Source of the DNA: Leptospira gomenensis
GTDB lineage: Bacteria; Spirochaetota; Leptospiria; Leptospirales; Leptospiraceae
Length of the DNA stretch: 62,960 nucleotides
NCBI RefSeq assembly: GCF_004770155.1
Contig: NZ_RQFA01000007.1
Location: 1-62,960 of the forward strand
Direction: 5' to 3'
Positions 56,247-62,960 of the stretch are shown piece by piece. The translations under genes and the position numbers were made by a program. Position 1 is the first letter of the stretch, and every line of letters begins with the position of its first letter. The notes under the pieces are model-generated. The model ran no database searches and was not told the origin of the DNA. It saw only the letters and a program-made list of their open reading frames with translations.

Positions 56247-57128
56247 TTAATCGTTTGCGTCCTTTGCACAACGGAATCCGAAGTGATGGTATTCCGGAAA
56301 ATTTTCGGGGATATGAGCCCTGCGTTTGGAACCTCTCGCATAGGCCGCGGGCCACCACCAAGATCCGCTTTTTAAAACCTTTTTCGTATGACCCGGGCAG
56401 TTTTCCTTTCCTCCGCAGGGTCCTTTCGGATCCTTTCCTCTGCACGCGTCGCCGCAGGCCTTAAAGGAAGTGGAATACCAATCCTGAGTCCATTCCCAGG
56501 AATTACCGGCCATGTCGTACAGTCCGTAAACTCCCGGAGCGCGAGTGCCCACGTTCGCGGTCGGCATCAGATGCGGTTTTTCCGTTTTTTTCGCGACACA
56601 ACCCTTGACGTCGCCCACTTCTATGATCGCACGTTCGCAGGTTGCGGGTTCGTTTCCCCAGGGATATAAATTCCCGTTGGGACCGCGGGCCGCTTTTTCC
56701 CATTCGGCTTCGGTGGGCAATCGTTTGCCGGCCCATTCGCAGTATTCCTTTGCGGTGTACCAACTGATTCCCGCCGCGGGTTGTTTGGATCCTAAATACG
56801 GTTTCCCATAACGCGGGCCGATGTAATTGCATTTTCCGGTTTTCAGACATTCCTGGCATTTACCGGCGCTCTTACATTTGTCGAATTCCTCGTTCGTTAC
56901 TTCGTATACGTCCATGTAAAAATCGCTTACATAAACTTTCTCCTGCGGTCTTTCGTCTGCGTCGTGCGTGTCGCTTCCGCGGATAAATTCACCCGCGGGA
57001 ATACATTTCATCCCGGAGATTTCCCTTCCGCCGCAGGCCGAATCGGCGACCAGTTTACAACGGACGAAAAACGTCAGGACGAACAAAGACGATAACAAAA
57101 GAAGAATGGAGCGAGGTTTCGATTGCAT
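56247..57128 (-). CDS. FGE-sulfatase-fold (SUMF1/DUF323) lipoprotein (293 aa)
   Basis: A signal sequence (ILLLLSSLFVLTFFVRCK) leads to a FGE-sulfatase domain: MDVYEVTNEEFDKC, AAGISWYTAKEYCEWAGKRLPTEAEWEKAAR, YPWGNEP, GLYDMAGNSWEWTQDWY and GSWWWPAAYARGSKRR. The two active-site cysteines of true formylglycine-generating enzyme near the final GSW..C..YCRSR region are not present (GSWWWPAAYARGS), so it is probably a binding or structural member. Many other cysteines (CGG, CRGKDPKGPCGG) could bind metal or form disulfides. Start ATG 57128; the frame runs upstream to 57449 without support. Confidence 0.8.
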   Translation of the reverse strand: MQSKPRSILLLLSSLFVLTFFVRCKLVADSACGGREISGMKCIPAGEFIRGSDTHDADERPQEKVYVSDFYMDVYEVTNEEFDKCKSAGKCQECLKTGKCNYIGPRYGKPYLGSKQPAAGISWYTAKEYCEWAGKRLPTEAEWEKAARGPNGNLYPWGNEPATCERAIIEVGDVKGCVAKKTEKPHLMPTANVGTRAPGVYGLYDMAGNSWEWTQDWYSTSFKACGDACRGKDPKGPCGGKENCPGHTKKVLKSGSWWWPAAYARGSKRRAHIPENFPEYHHFGFRCAKDAND

Positions 57129-57345
57129 GGAAAAGGTTCCCGTTCTAAAAACACCGTTTCGGTTTTTTGGAATGAGGATAGACTGGAAAACGAAACGGAC
57201 AAAGCAAGAGAAAATTCCGGGATAGCCGCCGACCTTCCGGAATCCAAAACGGAGACGAAACTTCCACGTTCGATTCCGCATTTTCCGAAAAAAATATGGA
57301 TTCCCAAAGCGATTCGCTAAGATTTGTTCTATCCCTCCGGAAAGA

Positions 57346-58875
57346 ATGAAAACCCGCATCTTCCTTCTTACACGAACCGTTCTGATCCTCGGTTTCATAT
57401 CGTTTTCGACGATTTCCTGCGCGGGTTTTTTCCGTAAAAGAATTCCCAATTCCCCGTTGAACGACGTCAGGAGAATGATCCTCGTAAAAATCGAACCGGG
57501 TCGTCTGGGGGAATTCCGCGAAAAGACGGAGGGACGTTATTCCGTCAGTTATCAGGAAGCAGACGCGTTTTATGCCGTGCTTCCGAAAGAAGAAGCGGAG
57601 GCGCTCGCCTCGTCTTCGACGGGAATCGCTCTCGTCAAACAATCGTTTCCTTTTAAATACTATTCGGGCAATTATCAGGAGTTGATCGGGGAATCTTTTT
57701 CCGGATTGGCCGATCTTAAAAAGGGTTACAAGGATAATATATTAAATATTCATTATTTATCCGGAATCGCCAATCTGTATTCCAAGTTGGCGCGGGTCGA
57801 AGTCATCGGAAAAACTGCGAGGGGAAGGGAAATTCCCGCGTTGGTTTTATCCGATTCTGAGGCGCCGGATAAGGATAAAATTTCGGTGTTGTTCAACTGC
57901 GCGCATCACGCCAACGAGGTGATTTCGGTGGAACACTGCTACGATATCGTTTATTCCGTTCTTTCCGCTCCGAAAGAATATGAGAAAATTCTTAATAAGA
58001 TGCGGATCTGGATCGTGCCGATCGTCAATCCTGACGGCGCGCGTCATTTTTGGCACGTCTCCCATCTGATGGGAAGAAAAAACGGATATCCCGGATCCGG
58101 ACCCGTCAACGAAAAACTAAATCCGGGTGTGGACATCAATCGGAACTATCCTTTTTATTGGGGAAAAACCGGAGGAGGTTATTCCTCGTCCAATCCTTCG
58201 AACTATTTTTATCGGGGTCCTTCTCCGGGTTCCGAGCCGGAAACAAGGGCCATGATGGAACTCGCGGAACGGGAAAGGTTCGTAGCATCCATTAGCTTTC
58301 ATGCATATGCCAATTGTCTGTTGGTCCCGTATTCTATCGACACACTGAACAATCCGGAGCCGGATATGGCCTTCGAATTGGGAAAAAAAATCGCCGCTTC
58401 GGTGGCTTCGTTGAACTCGGAAAAGGAATTCGAAGCCAGAAAAAACATCTATCCCGTGGACGGTGTCGATCAGGATTATCTTTACTTCACATTCGGAACG
58501 CTCGCGTATCTGTTGGAAACCACCCACTTGAATCCGGTTTACAAGGAAGTGGAGCGCATCAACCTGAGTCTGCGAGACGCGTGGAAGATTTTGTTAAACG
58601 AAGTTATGGACGGGAAGAGGATTTTTCTGCGGATCGAGGACGAACAAGGTCTTCCCTTGGAGGCGAGGGTCGAAGTGGAGCGGGTGAAATACTTTCACGA
58701 AGAGGCGCGTACTTCCAATCCGAAAAACGGTTTTTTCTTCCAGCTTTTTCCGGACCGCAAGGAAACCAAGGTCAAAATCGCGAAAGACGGATACGAAGGC
58801 GCAGAGATAGCCGTCAAGCCGAACCGAAATCGTGAACCTCTGAAAATCGTATTAAAAAAAAGTAAACCGCAATGA
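57346..58875 (+). CDS. M14-family zinc carboxypeptidase, lipoprotein (509 aa)
   Basis: A signal sequence ends FSTISC (Cys 25). The zinc site is visible as [10 protein letters not shown] (His..Glu, near residue 187), [20 protein letters not shown] and [11 protein letters not shown] (third ligand near 308), and the catalytic Glu in LLETTH near 390. A C-terminal carboxypeptidase-regulatory-like beta domain ([24 protein letters not shown]) follows. It should trim peptides outside the inner membrane. It overlaps the next gene by ATGA (58872-58875). Confidence 0.88.
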   Translation: MKTRIFLLTRTVLILGFISFSTISCAGFFRKRIPNSPLNDVRRMILVKIEPGRLGEFREKTEGRYSVSYQEADAFYAVLPKEEAEALASSSTGIALVKQSFPFKYYSGNYQELIGESFSGLADLKKGYKDNILNIHYLSGIANLYSKLARVEVIGKTARGREIPALVLSDSEAPDKDKISVLFNCAHHANEVISVEHCYDIVYSVLSAPKEYEKILNKMRIWIVPIVNPDGARHFWHVSHLMGRKNGYPGSGPVNEKLNPGVDINRNYPFYWGKTGGGYSSSNPSNYFYRGPSPGSEPETRAMMELAERERFVASISFHAYANCLLVPYSIDTLNNPEPDMAFELGKKIAASVASLNSEKEFEARKNIYPVDGVDQDYLYFTFGTLAYLLETTHLNPVYKEVERINLSLRDAWKILLNEVMDGKRIFLRIEDEQGLPLEARVEVERVKYFHEEARTSNPKNGFFFQLFPDRKETKVKIAKDGYEGAEIAVKPNRNREPLKIVLKKSKPQ

Positions 58876-59783
58876 ATATCGCCTCTCGATTCGGAAACGA
58901 ATTTTATCTCGTACTCTGCACGCTGATTTGGGGCGGAACGTTCACGATGACCATCTTCGGTCTAAGGGACACGTCACCTTCCGTCTTTCTCGCTCTTCGG
59001 TTCGGAACGGCGAGTCTGATTTTTTTGCCTTTCGCGTTGCGGGAATTCGAAAAAGGAAAGGTTTGGTTTCCGGGCGCCTTTTTTTTAGGACTGTTTTTGT
59101 ATCTGGGTTTTGCGTGCGAAACGGTTGGTTTGAGGACCATTACGGCTACGAAGTCCTCGTTTTTGATAGGAACGTTAGTCGTCATTACCCCGTTTTTGGA
59201 GGCGGTGATAGGACGAAAAATGCCTTCTTCGGGAAACCTATTCGGAGCGTTCGTGGTTTTTATAGGCATCTGTCTTATCTTTTTGGGAGAATCGGGTAAG
59301 GAAGGGATTTTTCGCGTCGAAAGCGGGGATTGGATCACGTTATGCGGCGCTTTGTTTTTTTCGGCGTATATCGTTCAAATGGATCGCGTTAGTCGATACA
59401 CCCCGATCCGGGTTTCCGTGTTTTATCAATCCTTTGTCGCGGGATTTTTCGCGTTCGTTTCCGCGTTTTTACTCGATTGGAGCGGTTGGGAAAAGGCGAA
59501 ATTCGAGCCGAGTCTCAGGCTGATTCCGGGTGTGTTGTACAACGCGCTTTTGGCTTCCGTATTGACTACGTTTCTGCAGACGAAATTCCAGAAGTTCGTT
59601 TCTCCGACGAGAGTGGGGATTATCTTCTCTCTGGAACCGGTGTTTTCCACGATCATCGCCTATTTTTTGTTAGGTGAAACCTCCGGTCCGATCCGGATTT
59701 CCGGATGTGCTTTCGTATTCGGAGGTTTGATTCTCGCGGAAACCTTGGGCAAGGAACACGAAGCGGGAAAAAAAGCTGACTGA
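58872..59783 (+). CDS. EamA/DMT-family transporter (303 aa)
   Basis: Ten membrane helices in two EamA repeats: [15 protein letters not shown] at the first and [20 protein letters not shown] at the second, ending [17 protein letters not shown] and a cytoplasmic Lys/Glu tail. Probably exports amino acids or related metabolites. Translationally coupled to the carboxypeptidase, which suggests the pair handles peptide breakdown products. Confidence 0.85.
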   Translation: MNIASRFGNEFYLVLCTLIWGGTFTMTIFGLRDTSPSVFLALRFGTASLIFLPFALREFEKGKVWFPGAFFLGLFLYLGFACETVGLRTITATKSSFLIGTLVVITPFLEAVIGRKMPSSGNLFGAFVVFIGICLIFLGESGKEGIFRVESGDWITLCGALFFSAYIVQMDRVSRYTPIRVSVFYQSFVAGFFAFVSAFLLDWSGWEKAKFEPSLRLIPGVLYNALLASVLTTFLQTKFQKFVSPTRVGIIFSLEPVFSTIIAYFLLGETSGPIRISGCAFVFGGLILAETLGKEHEAGKKAD

Positions 59784-59821
59784 GAAAATCCATTTCCATT
59801 TCGTTTTGCGATTCGCGGATT

Positions 59822-60862
59822 TTACGGAATCGTATAACCGGCCTTTTTCAAAAAACGGATCAGCGATTCCGCGAATTTTCCGGCGAAAGCCGCTCTTAGA
59901 GTTTCGTCGTTTCTGACGTTCGGGCCGGGCGTTTCCATCTGAAAGGCGTCCACGTTTCCACCGTCGTCGGATCCGTATACGTCCGAGATAAAACCTCCCG
60001 TGAAATAATGATTGTCCGCCGAGGAAGGAAAGTTCCGAAGTTGCCGGTTCGGAAAGGACGGATATCCTTTTTCCTCGAGTAAGGTTCCGATCGCGTCGTC
60101 TCCGATCAATACTTCCCGTAACGAAATTCCACCCGCATCGACTAACGACTGTACGCTGGAAGAGCGATGGAGGAGGTCGGCCGCCCATTCGTTTTCGTCC
60201 GATTCCAATTCCGCCTCGGTCAGGTTGAATCCGAGTTGTACGATGTCCTGCTCTTGTCCGTGACCGTGGACGTCGATCAAAATTCCCCTCCGAAAACGTT
60301 TTTGTACGTCACCTTTTGCGGCGGAAACGAAACGATGAAAATCCTCATAGGCGATCCTGTTTTCCGCGAACGCGGGAGATACGAAGTCGTCCATCGCTTC
60401 GTCAATCCTTCGATTCATATCGACTTTGGAACGATCCACTCGGTTGATTACGAGATGAGGTCTTTTGCCGAGACGAACGTTTATCTCTTGGCCGATTTTG
60501 TACGCGAGGTCGGCGGTGTTCGAATCGTTGCCTAACGTGCCCGTGGTTCGATCGCTCATCTCCGAAGGTAATAAAGTTCCTCCGTGCGGCGAAGTTATGA
60601 TTATGGGTAATTCTCCGATATGGATTTCCGACCAACCGTTTTTTGCGGATACGAAACCGCAGCCTATGTCTTCGATACAATCCGTCCTATCGAGTGATTC
60701 GTTTACGAAAGAAGCCGCCGCAAGAACGGGCAATATCGACAACGGATCGGTTTCCGTTTTGCGATCGCAGTGAACGAACGAGAAAACGAGAAAAAAGATC
60801 GGAAATGCGGAGATGGTAAACGAACGTAATTGAATCGGGAAAACGGGGTAGCTGGACAACAA
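59822..60862 (-). CDS. N-formylglutamate-amidohydrolase-like lipoprotein (346 aa)
   Basis: A signal sequence ends FSFVHC (Cys 32). The domain has LPIIITSPHGGTLLPSEMSDR, VNRVDRSKVDMNR, LIDVHGHGQ and FQMETPGPNVR, the metal-binding His/Glu pattern of the FGase family. As a lipoprotein it would be periplasmic or surface exposed, unlike the cytoplasmic histidine-pathway enzyme, so its substrate may be an N-formyl or other amide compound outside the cell. Start as given; a short M1-L2-S3 lead is uncertain. Confidence 0.78.
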   Translation of the reverse strand: MLSSYPVFPIQLRSFTISAFPIFFLVFSFVHCDRKTETDPLSILPVLAAASFVNESLDRTDCIEDIGCGFVSAKNGWSEIHIGELPIIITSPHGGTLLPSEMSDRTTGTLGNDSNTADLAYKIGQEINVRLGKRPHLVINRVDRSKVDMNRRIDEAMDDFVSPAFAENRIAYEDFHRFVSAAKGDVQKRFRRGILIDVHGHGQEQDIVQLGFNLTEAELESDENEWAADLLHRSSSVQSLVDAGGISLREVLIGDDAIGTLLEEKGYPSFPNRQLRNFPSSADNHYFTGGFISDVYGSDDGGNVDAFQMETPGPNVRNDETLRAAFAGKFAESLIRFLKKAGYTIP

Positions 60863-61373
60863 ATAATATCTCCAAAAATTTCCCGGATTCGAAGTGCGCG
60901 TACTCCGAATCCGGGCGTAAACTGAGCTTTCGATTTTCGTCTACGAAACGCTCTTAGAAAAGTATTTGCAACTGTATAACCTTTCGTTTTTAAAATTTGC
61001 GCAATTTTTTTCTCGAATTTTAAATTAATTAAAAATAGTGAATATTCCATAATAATAATATATTCATCGATCGGAATTTCTTCCTCGGCGAACCGGTTTC
61101 AACTCCGGCCCGATCCGTTTCGTTCCGTTTTCTCTTTGTTAGGCGAAACTCCGGATTTAGGGCTCGTTGAATTCGGGCAACTTTCGGAATGAAAGCCTTG
61201 TTTCGGGGAACGTAATTCGGCGTTTTGAGGTGGAATCTTGAAATTGTAGGGGCGATACTCTTAAAACGGGTTGTTATAAAAATGGATCGTATTTCCTTGG
61301 ATAAGGATCCCGCTCGTATTTCGTTCGTTTGTGCGATCGGAGTTGATTCCCGGATTTTTCGGAGGATTTCGTT
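60863..61373. other. Gene-free divergent spacer
   Basis: About 510 bases between two divergent lipoprotein genes, AT-rich around 60980-61080. A promoter for the right-hand gene may lie in 61240-61330. No RNA gene or repeat is recognised. Confidence 0.4.
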
Positions 61374-62348
61374 ATGAGACCGTTTTTTAATACCCTTATT
61401 TTGTTAGGTTCGATCTTGGGGGCGACTCTTGCCTGTTCTTCCAAATCCCCTTCGAATGAAATGGACGCGACTACTTCCACCTTCGCCTTGTTATTCGGAA
61501 GTTCGGTTTCCCAAAATTCCTCCTTTTTTCCGGCGGAGATACAGTCGGTTTCTCCGGAGCATAACGGTAGATTTGCCTCCTCTTATACCGAGGCTGGAGT
61601 GCATTACACTTTTCCCCAATGTCAATCCGCGGGGGTATTCAGTTTGGAAAAGGTAGTTCCTCAGGATGTGTTCGTAGCGGAAGCGGTTTTTAAAGAGAAT
61701 ATCTCCTCGGGAACGATCAGCGTCACGAAATTGGGAATTCCGGTTGCGGGTTCGGTCACACAACCGGACGCTAAAACGCTTCGATTCGTTTCCGATCTTC
61801 CGGGGGATTTGTATCAGAAATACCGGGTCGTCACCTCCGACGTCAAACTCGCGTTAGATGGAAAGCCGGTCTTGGACGCGACCTGGTTTTTTTATTACGA
61901 CCTCAACGGAGATCGAGGCGCGTCTCCGAATCGTGTCGGCTTAACTTGTTCGGATGCCAGCGGGACCAATGTCTGTAATTTCGAATCGACGTATCAGCTC
62001 GGTAGATTGAACGACGGAACTGTGAATCCACAATCCGTTTTCGATTTTAACGTAGATAATTTCCGAACGGACGTCGGAATCCAAGGTTCCGGCGGAGGGT
62101 TTATCTACGTCTGGTCGTACGAGCTTTGTGAAAGCGAGACGGCCGGAATTCCGCCGAAGGCTTCCGGAGAGTTCTTATTCGGAAAGATGACGGGTACCGT
62201 TCCTTGGGAGATTCCGCGCGCGGTGGTGGAGGCGAACGATTTTTACGTGGGATCGATGACTCAATTCTTTCGAAACGTAGTCGGTCAGAGATACGATCAT
62301 TCGATTCATTTTGAAGAGGCTCCCCCGGTCACCGCCGCACAACAATGA
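61374..62348 (+). CDS. Lipoprotein with Ig-like domain (324 aa)
   Basis: A clear lipobox LATLAC (Cys 21) follows a hydrophobic signal. The first half has a Big_5-like beta domain (VFVAEAVFKENISSGTISVT, KTLRFVSDLPGDLYQKY), and the second half (TCSDASGTNVCNF, YVWSYELCE) resembles parts of the lipoprotein at 24764. GGAGG is present before the ATG. Probably surface exposed. No specific ligand is indicated. Confidence 0.7.
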   Translation: MRPFFNTLILLGSILGATLACSSKSPSNEMDATTSTFALLFGSSVSQNSSFFPAEIQSVSPEHNGRFASSYTEAGVHYTFPQCQSAGVFSLEKVVPQDVFVAEAVFKENISSGTISVTKLGIPVAGSVTQPDAKTLRFVSDLPGDLYQKYRVVTSDVKLALDGKPVLDATWFFYYDLNGDRGASPNRVGLTCSDASGTNVCNFESTYQLGRLNDGTVNPQSVFDFNVDNFRTDVGIQGSGGGFIYVWSYELCESETAGIPPKASGEFLFGKMTGTVPWEIPRAVVEANDFYVGSMTQFFRNVVGQRYDHSIHFEEAPPVTAAQQ

Positions 62349-62865
62349 TCCGGCGCGTTTTTCGCCGGAGTGTTTCGTCGTTTGTCGGCTCCCCGTTTCG
62401 TTTTTCCGAGGCTCCGTTGATCGGTAGTTGAATCGTTTCCTTTCTTCCCATAAAAACGTAGGAACGTGTCGCTTTTTCATCACTGCTTCGTCTCCGTTTT
62501 GTCGGTGATACTTGTCCGATTGGAATCTTCGGCTCTTCCGTCGCGGGAGCGGTCGTTCGCAAAGGGCGAGAGGCTTGCGTTCTTCATACGACGAACTTTC
62601 GCCGTTCTTGTTTTCAGGTCCGGAAAATACGATATCATTTTGTTAAACGAACGAACGGATATGTCTGCGGAGTATTTGCTTCTTTTTGAATATTCTTAAA
62701 CTTTAATTCTTTTTATGGACCGATCGGTCTACTAAAATGGCGGATCCTTGCGAGCGAATCGGTTCCCCGGGCGGGCCGATGCCGCTTTTTTCTTCGGGGA
62801 TTTTTCGGGAAAAACGAAAATATTCCGAATTTTTCTCCGCGAATTCGGAATATTTTTTACAATAA
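62349..62865. other. Gene-free region with a TetR-type palindrome
   Basis: No gene is supported. GACCGATCGGTC (62718-62729) is a perfect 12-base palindrome of the kind bound by TetR-family repressors; its target gene lies beyond the window or is absent. The remaining bases up to 62865 show no other clear element. Confidence 0.4.
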
Positions 62866-62934
62866 TTGCTTGCCGGGTCGCTTCGGATTTATACTTTGGT
62901 CCTTACCGCTGTTTCAGAAATGAGACAGCAGTGA
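62866..62934 (+). promoter_or_regulatory. Promoter and GNRA-capped hairpin at the right edge
   Basis: TTGCTT (62866-62871), 18 bases and TATACT (62890-62895) suggest a promoter. Transcription would begin near 62902, exactly where a 14-pair hairpin starts: TTAC (62903-62906), one mismatch, GCTGTTTCA, loop GAAA (62917-62920), TGAGACAGC, one mismatch base, GTGA (to 62934), with two G-U pairs. GAAA is a GNRA tetraloop. It could open a small RNA or a structured 5' leader of a gene beyond the window. Confidence 0.45.
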
Positions 62935-62960
62935 ATAACTAAGTTGCTTCTTCTTCTCGT

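Overview
The window reads as chromosomal DNA from a spirochaete of the genus Leptospira. The support is family content recalled from that genus, not a database search: large TIGR04388-like ('Lepto_longest') repeat proteins, DUF1566/Lcl-domain proteins, lipoproteins with loose lipoboxes, membrane-anchored AraC regulators, a DISM-type adenylate cyclase, a giant kinase/ATPase/GAF/SpoIIE protein, and a Kdp system. By eye the core is in the mid-40s % GC, which would suit one of the higher-GC species; the species is not identified.

Bases 1-4,553 are an array of polymorphic-toxin-like cassettes. It starts with the 3' end of a large core gene with C-terminal module CT1 and a 97-aa putative immunity gene. 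Then come a second core fragment with another C-terminal module (CT2) and its own putative immunity gene, an orphan CT1-like module with an immunity paralogue, and a truncated third core fragment. Near-identical core DNA and junction repeats suggest recent recombination.

Bases about 4,600-9,940 carry the most unusual feature: two copies of a three-gene module. Each has a small XRE-type regulator, a GNAT/LuxI/FeeM-like acyl-transferase and a seven-helix membrane protein lacking any kinase domain. Both copies have a dyad in front of the regulator and a perfect inverted repeat that overlaps the -10 box and start codon of the synthase gene, so the mRNA is probably leaderless. Regulator and membrane-protein tail are strongly conserved between copies; synthase and membrane domain have diverged. 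I read this as two parallel small-molecule signalling circuits. A decayed transposase-like stretch lies between them.

Bases 9,930-15,230 hold a frameshifted small gene, a metallo-beta-lactamase-fold hydrolase, a di-haem cytochrome c peroxidase behind two perfect PerR/Fur-like boxes, a DUF3703 gene set among short GGGAACTC repeats, and a citrate-synthase homologue that lacks two of the three catalytic residues.

Bases 15,346-33,005 contain membrane-bound AraC regulators, an SDR/alpha-beta-hydrolase pair, envelope and lipoprotein genes, an RlmK-like methyltransferase, two Lcl-domain proteins, an adenylate cyclase and an EAL phosphodiesterase. Bases 33,064-46,263 (minus strand) hold kdpFABCDE, including a 29-aa kdpF, and behind it a 1,736-aa multidomain regulator whose kinase domain lacks the catalytic Asp.

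Bases 46,330-62,960 contain an FAD oxidoreductase/acetoacetate-decarboxylase-like pair, a tandem pair of secreted paralogues, a large membrane protein, two linked lipoproteins (one FGE-sulfatase-fold), an M14 carboxypeptidase with an EamA exporter, an N-formylglutamate-amidohydrolase-like lipoprotein and a final lipoprotein. A promoter followed by a GNRA-capped hairpin sits at the right edge.
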